NCBI GenBank assembly: GCA_005406025.1
Contig: BGZK01000146.1
Span: 434,001-498,000, forward strand
Direction: 5' to 3'
From: Eumeta japonica
Taxonomy: Eukaryota; Arthropoda; Insecta; Lepidoptera; Psychidae
Length of the DNA stretch: 64,000 nt
Both the position numbers and the translations under genes were made by a program. The notes beneath the pieces were generated by a model, which was not told the DNA's origin, searched no databases, and saw nothing but the letters and a program-made list of their open reading frames with translations. Below are positions 37,260-48,639 of the stretch, piece after piece (position 1 is the first letter of the stretch; each line of letters opens with the position of its first letter).

Positions 37260-37400
37260 TTCAGTGGAAAATTTGTGGGCAGCGAAGCAGATACGGTCTT
37301 TCATCTCGGCCGTCCGCGGGCCGGCCGCTCGGAGCCGGGCCGCGGTGCCCATCTCGGACCGCCATCGAGAAAGGCGTCTTTCTCAATGATATAGTTTGGG
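37260..37400. promoter_or_regulatory. Small GC-rich island
   Basis: GC core at 37300-37350, with TTTGTGGGCAGC (inverse of GCCCACAAA) at its left side. The minus-strand frames of 72-94 codons show no domain. Confidence 0.3.
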
Positions 37401-37919
37401 AAATATTTTTGCGCAAAAACTGTAGAACCACTCGGCGTCCGTTAACGTAACGGTTGCAAAATTCTAAAATAAGTTCCAAAAGTTGTATTACGGTCGATCG
37501 TCTCGAGAGATTAGTCTGTTCAGTTTTTTCGTCGAGCGATGTTCGAAAATTACTTTAGGTTCCAGTAATAGTCCAAATAATTCTGACGGTTATGTCGGTG
37601 TCTTTGAAATTGCAACCAATAAATTAAGTCCATAGTTCGGTTTACCCCCACGTTCATGCGCCTGTAACTTGGCAGTCATATACATTTTAAATCAATGTAC
37701 ATAAAAGGAGATGTATCGATTACGGCCTGAACTTTTACACTTTATACCAATTCCAGGGAAAATCTTAAGAATAACAGAAAAACATCGACGGCATCTTTAT
37801 TTCTTAGATATTTTCTTTACGTATTTAATATTAAAAAAAAAAAAAAAACAAGCAAAAATACGCCAACATGATTGTTTAAACACTGTTATTATTCAAAAAT
37901 ACATAAGTGAAAATAATTT
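37401..37919. other. AT-rich flank, nothing recognised
   Basis: Contains an A-run near 37832-37848. No gene was seen. Confidence 0.4.
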
Positions 37920-38060
37920 TATTTCATAGGTTATAAAATAAAATTTGTATGGCGTCATAATTTTTACAAATTTACACTTTACCACTTATTAGGAAGGCAG
38001 TTTTTCCTCAAGAAGAACGAGCAAGAAACTTAAGGGTGGCTCTTCTCTAATTACGCATTA
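37920..38060 (-). mobile_element. LINE 3' UTR fragment (copy 3, inverted)
   Basis: Read on the minus strand: GAAGAGCCACCCTTAAGTTT, CTTGCTCGTTCTTCTTGAGG, AAAAACTGCCTTCC, then ACCTATGAAATAAAAT. Same 3' end as at 7970-8130 and 16080-16290. A 395-bp MITE follows 30 bases further on. Confidence 0.7.
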
Positions 38061-38089
38061 CTCCATTACGCATAGCTACTCTCTAAAAA

Positions 38090-38484
38090 TGAATAAGTGG
38101 AAAACCACTAATTAATAGTCAATAGCTACTATTTTAAGATGTCCAAAGTATACGACCAGCAATAACTGGTTATCCACTCTTTCAATTAGTAGAAATGATT
38201 ACAAATTAAAATTGTAAATTTTCTACTAATTAAAAAGTATAATTCTACTATTATAAAAGTGATTATTTTACTAATTGTCAAGTGACTACTAATTCAGAAC
38301 TACTAATTCAGTAGTGAAGTTGGGCCATATTACTTTATCAATTAGTGAAAAATTACTAATTGAAAAGTAACGCCTACAAACTTAGTAAATCTGTAGTAGA
38401 TTCAACTAAAAATTACTAATTTTGATGTAGTTTCTACTATTACTACTTCAATTAGTAAAAATTCTACTAATTCAATTTTAGAGA
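38090..38484. mobile_element. MITE with clustered ACTAATT/AATTAGT motifs
   Basis: Inverted termini: left TCTCTAAAAATGAATAAGTG, right (minus strand) TCTCTAAAATTGAATTAGTA. The interior contains at least ten copies of ACTAATT or its inverse AATTAGT in both orientations (for example near 38190, 38225, 38270, 38290, 38340, 38350 and 38410). No coding capacity. Flanking duplication not resolved. Confidence 0.7.
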
Positions 38485-39156
38485 ATAAAACAAATACAAA
38501 ACAATTAATGAACGAAACAGCCCAGTAAGAGGTTGAGCCGCCTATGTTTGTCAATTTAGAAACTGTGTAATACCCTTTTTTATTGAGTGATTGTTTAATA
38601 ATACTCTTAAATTTATATAAGGGTAAATCCTGAATATCGATAACGTTTTTAAATTACACGTATACAACATGCAGACCTGGACTCCAGACCTTCGTGAAAC
38701 GTCTCTTCCGACCAGCAAATTATTCAGCATGATAATAAGAAACAAAGTATTGCTTAGAATTTGACACGATAATAATAATTGGTGGCTATATATTTTGAAC
38801 TGGTTCAACTAAAATTTATTGAATTTTTGGGATCTGAGGAGAAATTGTTTGGCCGTGATATTAGAAACACGGACCGAAAACGAATCAAACTCGTACAATA
38901 TTAGGATTCCGTAAGAACATTTGTCCGCCAGTAAATAAGTACTTATTTCTGTGCAAAGATTTTTTTCAATCATTATTATGCTTTGTAAAACAATTTGGAT
39001 TTTGTTCGATATATATTTTAATGCTATTAAAATCTTAAATTTAGCTTTAGTGGGCAACTGTTTTATCTAGCAAATTTTAAGTTGTGTGCTTAAGACTACT
39101 ATTATATAAATTATAAAAAGAAATATATCCCTTAGAGTTCACCTTTAAAATGACAA

Positions 39157-39215
39157 TTTTTTAATTAATGTATTGTAACAGTATGAGACACTGTTACGAT
39201 ATATTAATTAAGAAA
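39157..39215 (+). repeat. 26-bp stem hairpin, 7-nt loop
   Basis: The left arm 39161-39182 (TTAATTAATGTATTGTAACA then GT) pairs with 39190-39211 around the loop ATGAGAC. As plus-strand RNA, both non-Watson-Crick positions are G-U pairs, so all 22 positions pair. The stem extends by four more pairs (one G-U) outward. On the minus strand those positions would be mismatches. Confidence 0.85.
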
Positions 39216-39922
39216 ACTTCCTTTTTTATTGAATCAAACTAAGCCTTCATTTTAAAAATGCTCACTAGTCGTTGGATGGTGATATATATAAATGAGTCAT
39301 TAATACATAATATTACGCCAAAACCTCAAATCCTACGTAAAACAGTTTTCGAGAAAAACTTCTGTGATGGACGCATACGAAAGTGATATTATGAAGGTTT
39401 TCTTTTTCGATTTAGGTGCCCTAAAATGATATAAATGGTTTTGTACTACATTTTAGTAACCGTTGGATTGATTTTGTTGTTTTGTAACTCCATAATTAAG
39501 AATTTAGCGAAAAGTAATGAAAAATTATGATACGTTTTTTACTATCAATCATATAAAAAATAAATCATAAAAAAAAGTGTGTGACTTTTCAAATAAAATT
39601 AGTTAACTATTTTTACTATTGTTTTTACAGGTTTTTTAAATTCGTAAAAAGAGGAAAGCTGAAGATAAATCAGGCGTAGGTAGCAGATTTTTTTTTCTAT
39701 TTTCACACATGCTTTTTTATTTCTTTTATTATTAACTCATTGATAAGTTTATATTACTATTAATATACTTTTATCGCTTTTTATTCTAATTATATATAAA
39801 AAAATATTATGGATTAATGTTTTTTTTAAATCGTGTCTTACCCTCTTTTGTCTCAGTAACTATTCATATCATATTTATTAACGCAATATAAAAACATATA
39901 AGTTTCCGAATATCTCGTAACA

Positions 39923-39976
39923 GTATTCAGGTTTCAAGAGTGGAAATTAACATTGCCACTCTTGAAATCTGAATAC
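39923..39976 (+). repeat. 21-bp stem hairpin, 12-nt loop
   Basis: The left arm starts GTATTCAGGTTTCAAG and ends AGTGG. The right arm starts CCACTCTTGAAATC and ends TGAATAC. The single non-Watson-Crick position is a G-U pair on the plus strand. Confidence 0.85.
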
Positions 39977-40640
39977 CTACAAAAAGCGCCTGCGGCAGGT
40001 AATAAATCTATCAATACCATCATTCGGCAATCATTAAAGATAAATTTGTCTGTTACACGTTAAGCTGGTATGTTTAAAACAGCAATATTTCATGATCGAA
40101 GATCGAATTGCCTTTACGGTAGTATCAAAAACTTCCAAGTTCGAACATCAGATTAATTTTTGTAAGTTTTCCGACTGTATAAAACAAATATTAAAGCTTG
40201 ATATTTCACTTTAATGGATTCTCATCACAAAAGTACTAAATACAACGAAAATAATATTTGTAAATCTTACTGTTGAAGTGACACATTATATGTCAACTTA
40301 AACACAATCTGTTATTTTGGCTTCGAATAATTATAAAAATTAGTTAATGCATGTAAATGAATTTCGTCTGTTCTACGTTGAAAACAATAATTTCGTATTT
40401 TCATGCATTTTCCTAAATTCCATTCGATAAACTTAAAAATAATAATTTCAAGGTTTCAGTGTCAGCAAACCGAATTTAAAAAACAGTAAAGGAAAAGAAA
40501 GCGTGTATGTGTTTGTGTACGCATACAAAAAATTATATTTCTTTGAAGTGAATATACATTATTCGTATTCTAAAATATGGGTATTTAGAAATTTGTGCTG
40601 ACGATATGTGCTAATCAGTTAATCGCAATAAACGACAATT

Positions 40641-41040
40641 GAATTACAATACTCGCATACGCGTTGAGCTGTTACTGTACAAAAGAACACGAATAGCGTA
40701 CGTCGTTTGCGCATCACTCGGAATAAACTCAGACCGTATGCTAACTTCGCGGTGTGTTACAACGCCCGTCACACGCGGAAAATCCACTCCAATCAGTTTT
40801 CCTTTAAGTGCCAAAGGAGGCGTAACTTCTAAAATATCCTCAGTTCCAAAACACAGTTTCGATCCGCCGGCCGACTCACCGCCCGCGGCAGTCCCGGAGA
40901 CGGTCTGGTGGCACAAAGCGCTCGCGCGCAACTCGCATTGTTGAAGTAATTAACACAACCCTTACAAAGGCGGCGAAAGAAAGCCATCGGGCGGCCGGCA
41001 CCTCTATCGATACCCATCGAAGCCCCGCCGCCGACACAAT
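40641..41040. promoter_or_regulatory. Mixed to GC-rich island
   Basis: GC core at 40860-41030. Open frames of 101 (plus) and 95 (minus) codons overlap each other antisense and neither shows a domain. Candidate regulatory island. A short 5' exon cannot be excluded. Confidence 0.3.
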
Positions 41041-41469
41041 TGAATACTATTTATTTTTTTCGTCGGGCAATCGTAGAAAAATTTGATTCGGTCCCCGCTC
41101 CTTTGATATCTGTTGCGTATCGGGCGTGTGCGTGCGATCGGCTCTGCGGGTGAAAAAAAAAAAAAAGAAATAAATCGATTGAAATATTCAAGTCTCGTGA
41201 CGCGTACGAAACGATAAAGTAAATTACTTTTGTATGTTTAATCTGTTTAAACGAAAGTTTCGATACTTGTATTTCGCGATACGTCGGACTTCGTTGTTTG
41301 GGTTTTGTTGTTATGTGAGATTTTTATATAAAATTTTTAGATTTGTGCCAGAAGCAAGTATGGTTAAGTTTGAGAAACGTGGTAGAACGATGCTATGGTC
41401 AACTGGGGTGCAGCACGAAAATAGTTATGCTCGACCGGTGACCATATTCTCACAGAACACGGATATGAA

Positions 41470-41695
41470 GTAGCAGTTCAGTTCGAGAGCTCCTTTAACC
41501 CATTCCCCTTACATCCTCCGCACCCCGTCCATCGGCCCACTACCACTTCATCAGATGTTCTATCCTTACCCAAGAGGCCGGCAACGTACTGGTGACTCCC
41601 CTAGGGTTTCTAGTGTCCATGCGATGCAGCGACTACCCGTAACACTTTGGTGGATTGCATGCTTTTGCCCCTCGAAAATTCAATAAAAAAGTTAC
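41470..41695 (+). repeat. Decayed interspersed retroelement fragment
   Basis: The succession GAGGCCGGCAACGTACT, TAGTGTCCATGCGATGCAGC, then TGCATGCTTTTGCCCCTCGA before an A-rich end matches a 3' region I recognise from abundant lepidopteran retroelements (GGCAACGCACT...GTGTCCATGGG...TGCTCGTTTGCC). It is strongly diverged, and whether it is SINE or LINE is not decided. Confidence 0.5.
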
Positions 41696-43689
41696 CAATC
41701 AGTTTGAAGTTAGCACTATGTAATTAAATATAGTAGTAATGTAGTAAAACATTATACATTATGAAGTAGTGCAGACTTAGCTGTCTGTGCGGGCATCTAC
41801 AGTCGGGCGCCCGAGTTTGAGCCCGCGGGCCCGCACTGCCCAAGCGTTCCTTTTAGAACATTTACATACACTTATCGCTTGCGTATAACGGTGAGTAAAA
41901 ACGCCGTAAGGAAATTCGCATCTTGCACAACTTTCACATGCCTATCTTATACATAAATACTTAAAGATCCCTCTTAAGCGCCGGGTGCGGAGCGATTGCT
42001 TCTACTACATTGACCCTCTATTGACATTTCCTTCCTTATTAAATTTAAACGACATATACGACACAAACACGTGCGTGACGACCAATAGTTATGAGAGTTT
42101 TGATAGTATTTGTTTTTATATTCATAGACGCAAATGGACTTTACAGTCTGTCGTATAATGTTACACATTGTGTTATATTCAGTTATTGTGTGACATAATG
42201 CGCATTATTTGAGAGTATATTTCTTAGTCTTTCAAAAATTGTTATGGAATTATCAATTCAACGACGTAACTAAAAGTACGCGCCGGTTTTCTCGTTTTCT
42301 GTTAATTTTATACGATTAAATGCTACAATTATTTTCTAGCAGCAAACCTGTTTATGAAGTTTACCTACTAGGTTAAAGGAAAACTCATAATCAATGGCGC
42401 TTCTTAACCATCATGAAACGTAAGTTTTTATAGCTCATAGATTTTATCAGCAATTTTACGGTAATTTGTTGCAGTTAGTGTTCCGTATAAAAATCAAGAA
42501 AACCAAGTATTTTCGCGTACATTTCAGAAATAAATGTACAATAATAATTCTTGAAAAGAAAGCAGATTTATCTTATCATGTATTGAAAGTCAGTACGTTA
42601 CTAACAGACTGAAGTACTACTAGATCGATTGACCTCAAATCTATAGATTATGTTAGATTTAACATTGAAAAGGTTTAGAAAGCACTTTAAGCAATATAAA
42701 GTAATAGGTGGTGTTATACCTAGTACCGCAAAAACAATGAAAAATCGTTAAGTCGGGCAATAATTATTTTGCGCATTTCTTGTGTTTATTGTTGATTGAA
42801 AACATTTCTAAAATTTAACAGTTTACTGATATTCAGAATACTATATTTATTGATGAATTATGTAAGTTGACTTAACATGACGACTAACTGTGAAATCAAA
42901 ATGAAAGTCGCTTTAAAAAAGCTGTGAAATATAAGCAATCAACAAACTATATGCTATCTCTTTCTTCCGAAACGGAGTTTAACATTATTTTATATAGTGC
43001 TAGTAAATAATGACGTTAGTAGGTACTAATGCCTTCTCTCTCTAATTAGCAATTTAAAAAGTCATTACTCAGGCATTGTTATAGGTAGTTATTAAGGAAA
43101 GGCTTTCACTACACTCTTACTGAAATTAAATTTTCATACAGTAACAAAAAAGAATAGTAAACTACCTATTACGCGAATTTGAATATTTTTTATACACAAA
43201 AATATTAACTGCGTACATCGACAAGGATGATCAGATTTAGCATTAGCTAATAAATAATTTTTGTAGTTATTATTACATATTAATAACTACAAAAAATATT
43301 TATAACATTTATTTTTCATGTAATCGATAAAATAAATATAAAACTTTCGTAAAATTCGTATTGAAACTAAATAATTTCTTGGGTTTATTAAGTTTTTTTT
43401 AAGGAATTAAAATAAATATAAATAAGATAAAAAAAATCTCATATCAGCTACTTTCGAGTTTTAAATAAAATCCGACGATCATACACCAATGTGATGACTC
43501 TAATAGCGGAAAAAATCGCTAGAAAATATTCTTTATTTAACCTTAACATCCATCTAAATGAATTTATGTACGTAAAACAGTTTTATTAAGAAAAGGTTGC
43601 TTTTACGTATGTCTTTTTCTTCCGAACCTAACCCTATCATGCACGTGACCGTCATTTACAAGAACCGCATACCTAACTAACTGAAAGAA
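41696..43689. other. AT-rich flank, nothing recognised except a hairpin
   Basis: A small GC-rich patch lies at 41788-41840 and a hairpin at 43251-43302. No exon was seen. Confidence 0.4.
43251..43302. repeat. 22-bp near-perfect hairpin, 8-nt loop
   Basis: TTTTTGTAGTTATTA (43258-43272) pairs exactly with 43281-43295. After one A-A mismatch the stem continues for seven more pairs. Confidence 0.85.
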
Positions 43690-43890
43690 GCAACGCGTGC
43701 CTCGTAATAATTTAATATGCCATTTGCTCGGGACCAAATTGAGCAATTTATTCACGTCGACCGACGACGGCGCCCGCGCCGTATTTATGGCCTTTCTGCG
43801 CGTGAGCAGAGCCTGATTTAAGGCCGGGCCGACTTAGCCCCACCACTATTCGATTTATGTACTCGAGGACGGACGTACCGCAGCTAACTG
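43690..43890. promoter_or_regulatory. Candidate cis-regulatory island with TTTATGGCC
   Basis: A mosaic of AT words (TAATAATTTAATATG, CAATTTATT) and GC spacers, with TTTATGGCC at 43784-43792 and ATTCGATTTATG near 43847. TTTATGG is a posterior-Hox/Caudal-type word. Confidence 0.35.
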
Positions 43891-44979
43891 ACCTCTAGAA
43901 CAATATTACTAGAATCGTTTCTAGAACCTCTAGAATTGTATTATCAATTTCATAAACATTTTTTTTTTGTAATAACATGAATGCGTAGTTGATTTAAGAC
44001 ATTTGTGCGAAACAACATATTACTGTTTGCTCTTAAATCAAATATTTACGAATGTGTTGAATTTAAAGTTATTTATGAGATTAACATTTTTTGCAAAAGT
44101 TGAAAAAAAAGGTGTTTCTAATTTATATTAAAAGATATTTTTTTAAAATGCTATAGCAGTTATACGAACAAATTTTATGTAATTGAATATGGTATGGAAA
44201 ATCTGTAAAAATATAATTATAATGAACATAATATTATTGTAATGAACAAAAGCGATAATATCTTTTCTATTCAAGCCAACAGGAGACGGGCTGACGTGTC
44301 AGTATGAAATAGATATCGGAGAATCACCACATCAACTTTAATTGCGTACAGTTATTTATGATGAACTGTTATCAGCGCTATCACAATGGTGACGTGGTAC
44401 CGAACATGTACAAAACTCAACAAATAAGACGACTTAAGTATCTACTTTTCATCTCATGCAAATCAGATCAGTTCAGGGACTGACAGTGACAGACACACCC
44501 ACACAATCCTAGTCTGACTTTTGATTCTGCTTTCCGTCTAAACTATGCCTTTGATTCGGATTCGTCTTCCACACTCCATTTCAATCCAGAATACACCGTC
44601 TGTCGTATAGAAATCGTATCAATTTTCAGGATAAATAATACATTTCGTGGTAATCCCTAGTAGCAATTACAATGATGCCAAATATCATTCAATCTAGTAT
44701 TTAAGAGCGGTGCGCGGTCGAGATGCAGACGGACACAAAGCAATGAAAACAAAATTACAGCTTTGGATTTTATATCGATAATAATTTTTCATATAACGGA
44801 AATTTTTAAAACATGTAATATCTATCTGTTGCATAGATTTCGAACCGTTACAGTTTTACTACGAAACTGCTTCAAAATAAAAGTATCGAAAAAGTGTTTG
44901 ATTCACTAATAATCGAGCATAAGGTTTTAAAATATTCTTCAACGAACACTGCCTTAGCCGCGTCGCTCTCATTGCTACA
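43891..44979. other. AT-rich flank
   Basis: Repeated CCTCTAGAA words lie at 43896-43935. A degenerate GATTCTG/GATTCGGATTCG run lies at 44515-44640. No gene was recognised. Confidence 0.35.
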
Positions 44980-45330
44980 GCACGGGCGCCGGAGCATGCA
45001 GGCGGTGCTCTTAAACGGCCCGACGACGGCGGCGCCGGCGGCGCGACGCGTACTCGACGGACGGGCGAAGGGTTTTTTGTTCGTCAGTCATTACGCCGGC
45101 CATTATGTGGATATTTTAATCAAGCCGATATCGATGGAAGCGTGTCGGAGCGCAGCCGGGTAATTAATAACAGATCGCCGGCCGCCAGGTGGCGCGGGGG
45201 GGCAAAAAGCGAATGGAAACGGGCTCCGATTAGAGATGGACGCGGGAGCGAAGGACGCGCGGCCCTATCCGACTGGCCCTTTGCCTCTGCAGTCGATTTT
45301 CACCATAAATTTGATGCTAACGGGAACTCC
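44980..45330. promoter_or_regulatory. GC-rich island with CTCF-like site and homeodomain words
   Basis: GC cores at 44985-45065 and 45175-45265 are separated by GGCCATTATGTGG and TTTAATCAAGCCGATATCG, then TAATTAATAACAGATCGC. The 89- and 100-codon frames have no domain. Confidence 0.4.
45176..45196 (+). promoter_or_regulatory. CTCF-like site B
   Basis: The core CCAGGTGGCGCGGG fits the CTCF consensus. It matches 20 of 21 bases with site A at 35158-35178. Confidence 0.5.
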
Positions 45331-45699
45331 AGTAGGATTTCTACCGTGAGTAATTCTTGTCGGCGACGCATTCAGGTTATAACTAATCCATGTATGTACC
45401 AATTTGTTTTGTGCTCGCATTTCGCTGCTTTGTCGTCGGAGTAGAAAACAAAATTTTGAATGTTCGTTTTCGATAAAATTTATAATGACAACTTGTGAAT
45501 CTGTTACGTGAATTCATTTTATTGTAAAATACAGTGATAAGAAAAGCTTATTACGCTACGGGCTTTCATTCGTACCTATTCTTTATTGATATTCTTTTAT
45601 GTACAGGTATTTAAATAGAACTGCAACTATTTGTTAATTGTTTCGGTACTTATTCAATTTTCAATTCTATAACCTACGGAATCTCACCGATCAAAATCA

Positions 45700-46060
45700 A
45701 TATAATCGAAGGCGAACCGTCGAAGCGCAGATCGCCACCGTCATCGATCACGGTACACGATCGAACGGTAAATCGTACGCCGTCCGCGGCGCGGCGAGTG
45801 TCGCGGCCGAGGGACCCGGCGGAGGCGACCGCGGCCAACAAAGGCGGGTAATTCAACTAACCGCCCACAAAAACAGCATCAAAGCCGCCGCCCGCGCCCG
45901 CCCCGCCCCGCCGCGCCGCGTCCCGGCGACAAATTGACTCCTGACACCGGACGAAAAACGACCAAAATCGAGCCGCGAGAAACGTCACGCGCCGCCGCCC
46001 GCGGCCGCTGGGCGCGCCCTCCGCCGGCGGGCCCTCTGCCGTCTCCACGCTCTCAAAACG
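45700..46060. promoter_or_regulatory. GC-rich island with TCF-like composite site
   Basis: GC core. GCCCACAAAAACAG (45863-45876) is followed by CATCAAAG (45877-45884) and GCCGCCG (45884-45890). This fits a TCF HMG site plus the GCCGCC helper word known for Drosophila TCF. The frames on both strands have no domain. Confidence 0.4.
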
Positions 46061-46209
46061 TTTTTATAATCAAATATTATAATTTATATACATGAATTTG
46101 CACCTAGCAAATTTATTTATAAACCTTTGAGATTCCGAATTTGAGATTCTCAACCAAAAAAAAAATAAAATAAAATTATTGTAATTGACTTACAGTTATG
46201 TTGTTGAAT

Positions 46210-46673
46210 TTTTGACGTGACAACGTCTTAAATTAGGTTGCGGCTGGGAGTCACTTTGAAAAAGTGTAACGCTCGGTAACGTAACGATGAGTCACCGAAC
46301 GAGAGAGCCCCGCCTTGCGCGTCTCTCCCCACTCAACTATGATCGGTCTGCCGCGCGCTGCACTAGAGAATTAGTGCATAGCTTGCAAATGTATTGCAAG
46401 TTATTGTATGTATATTTGTATATAAATACGTATGTATGTGTAAAGGTAAAAATAAAATTTTGTTAATATGAAATTCAGTGCGAGATTCTTTGTATAAATT
46501 AATGTTTTAAATATAATTCTTTGTATAAATAAATGTTTTAAATTGTTACTATTATTTCATCCTTCTTCCTACTATACGAATGAATATTCACATTAAAATG
46601 ATTTTACCATTCAAAGTCGTTGTCACGTAAAACTTTCGCCCGTATACCGACTTTACAGGCAACCAAATTTTTT
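46210..46673 (+). mobile_element. ~470-bp interspersed element, copy 2
   Basis: Same start and end as copy 1. It differs mainly by a short deletion in the GC-rich part after ACCGAACGAGAGAG. A 24-bp foldback begins directly at its 3' end. Confidence 0.85.
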
Positions 46674-46722
46674 CAACGTCAAACTTTTTACGCTATTTGC
46701 GTTAAAAGTTTGACGTTGAAAA
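46670..46722. repeat. 24-nt arm hairpin, 5-nt loop
   Basis: The left arm starts TTTTCAACGTCAAAC and ends TTTTTACGC. The loop is TATTT. The right arm starts GCGTTAAAAG and ends TTTGACGTTGAAAA. There is one mismatch in 24. It overlaps the last T's of copy 2; copies 1 and 3 of the element lack it. Confidence 0.9.
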
Positions 46723-47159
46723 CCCTTACGATTTCAAATTATTTAATAATTTTTGTTACGAACTCAGCCGTAGATTTACGGCTGTAACAGACTTCAATGG
46801 AAATTCATTCCTCGGAACGTTTTTCAAAATCAGATAAAAAAACACCCTTTAAAAAGTTCTAAAAGACTACGCCAGTCTTTTTCCTTCCAAATTATCTTAA
46901 TTCGCTTTATCTAACATTTTTTAATCTGCTACAATTGATACAAATCATACTAACCAAACTCGAAGCAGATAACTGCATAAAAACTTAATTTTAATAACAA
47001 TCACATCAATTTCTATTGCCAGTAACTAACTATCCACGTTAGATTTCGACTAGCCGTATATGAGTTTTCTCGTAATTTGGCTTTTGTCATCGCCAACAAT
47101 ACAGACAGATGTTTATCAGTACATTTAGCGAACACAGAATGTGTCACAAACACATTAAC
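46723..47159. other. AT-rich flank, nothing recognised
   Basis: No gene or named repeat was seen. Confidence 0.4.
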
Positions 47160-47580
47160 CGATTAAATGACGAGCGCTCGTTACGCCGATTGTGTCCCGC
47201 GACGCCGCGACTTCGCCTCCTTATCGCGATCGTTCCAATCAAACGCTATTATCCGTTCGCCGATCGCGGATACGCAAGGGCGCCGCCGGGACGCGGGCGA
47301 CAAAATCGATGAACACGTTTTGTGTCTTCAGCAATATGCATTCGGCGGCGGCGGCTCGTCGGCTTAGAGGGTCGCTCTGCGACCGGAAGGCGGCGAGTGC
47401 GGTCGTGACCGCGGGCCGATCGAGCGGCGAGCTTACGACTCGAGTCGAATCAAACCGCTCGCTCATTGAGGAGGACACGTCCGTGACGGTGATGGAGATC
47501 GTTATCGGATCCCGGAGCGCAATGAGCCGGCGTGCGGGGTTTCAGGTTCGAGGGTACGGCTCGACCGTGGGCTGTAACTT
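47160..47580. promoter_or_regulatory. Large GC-rich island
   Basis: About 400 bp of high GC content with three overlapping plus-strand frames (66-142 codons) and a minus-strand frame, none with a recognisable domain. Candidate regulatory island or noncoding exon. Confidence 0.35.
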
Positions 47581-48639
47581 CACACATGAAATTCTTTTCT
47601 TCGTTTTCTCTTCTAATTAATGCGCTTTAACGAATATAATCGATGTTTGTACACTTCCTCGTAGGTCAATGAAAATCGAACATCACTCATCATATAAATT
47701 GAGTATGGCCAGCGAAATGGTTTGACGCATTAGCTTAAATATTGATATATCAATAAATAAACGAATTTAAATTAGTATACAAATAAAATCATCAGATGAA
47801 AGTTATTGAAAAGGAAACCGGTAGTAGAGTATATAAAAAACTCTCATGTTTTCCGACTTTCAGGATAGTGTTGAAAGAAAGAAATACATGTACATAAAAA
47901 AGTGACAACGAATGTAAATAGTATCTTCCAATAATTTTATGGATACTTTTTAATTATACACACGGAAATAATGATCTGTACGACAACATGAAAATTTTAT
48001 TTGTATAAAATTTTAGTATCTAGTACTTGTGTACTAGATCAACTGGTCATATAATAAAATATTCCCATTTGTAAACTTCCGCTATCAAAAATGAAAAATT
48101 TTCATAGCGGAAAGTTATATATTGTTTTCAGTTTGAATTTCGAAAATCGAGTTAACACCAGATTTCGACGATTAAGATTCCTAAGCATATATTTTGACCA
48201 TTTACCGAGTGATACCTCTACGTATGTATGGTTTTGTGCGTGTGTATGCTTGTGTTTGAAAAGTCTTCAAAAAGTGATTTTTTGGACATTTTCTAAATCG
48301 ATCTACCGATAAATTACAAAATCAAATTAGTTCGTCTGTTTAAAAAAACAATTTCCGTAGTTGTAAACTGTTTCAAAATCGGTGGGTTCGTTCGAGAGAC
48401 ATCGTTAACAGAAATTAGCGAAAAAGGGCTTATTTATAATTACTTATGAATTTTTAGATGAATTGGTCTTTTCTCTTTATAAAATCGCGTCGGATGCCAT
48501 AAAGCAGCTCAAAAGATATTGTTTATAATGTAATATACATATTTTTGAAATTGAAGAGCTTGAAACGTATTACAACTATTTTTTTAGCTCGCAGAGCTTG
48601 AAAAAGCAATAAAATTGATTTATTGAGTTTTATGCACTC
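47581..48639. other. AT-rich, partly repeat-derived
   Basis: Small stems lie at 48017-48038 (ATCTAGTAC...GTACTAGAT) and 48078-48109 (TTCCGCTAT...ATAGCGGAA). An 11-bp stem lies at 48618-48646 (ATTTATTGAGT...ACTCAATAAAT). The stretch 48110-48500 reads like transposon noncoding sequence, but no family was identified. Confidence 0.35.

Larger units (their letters stand above)
38485..40640. other. AT-rich flank with two strong hairpins
   Basis: No exon was recognised. The hairpins at 39157-39215 and 39923-39976 are listed separately. The inverse of AGTTGCCCACTAAAG lies at 39045-39059. Confidence 0.4.

Noticed and set aside
38123..38484. CRISPR-like array from the repeated ACTAATT words
   Set aside because: The words are short, in both orientations and irregularly spaced inside an element with inverted ends, which fits a MITE.
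43895..43945. Heat-shock element from repeated TCTAGAA words
   Set aside because: Spacing does not keep the 5-bp alternation over three units; it is better read as a small direct repeat.
47192..47620. 142-codon plus-strand open frame
   Set aside because: Same reason: overlapping frames on both strands in a GC-rich island and no recognisable domain.
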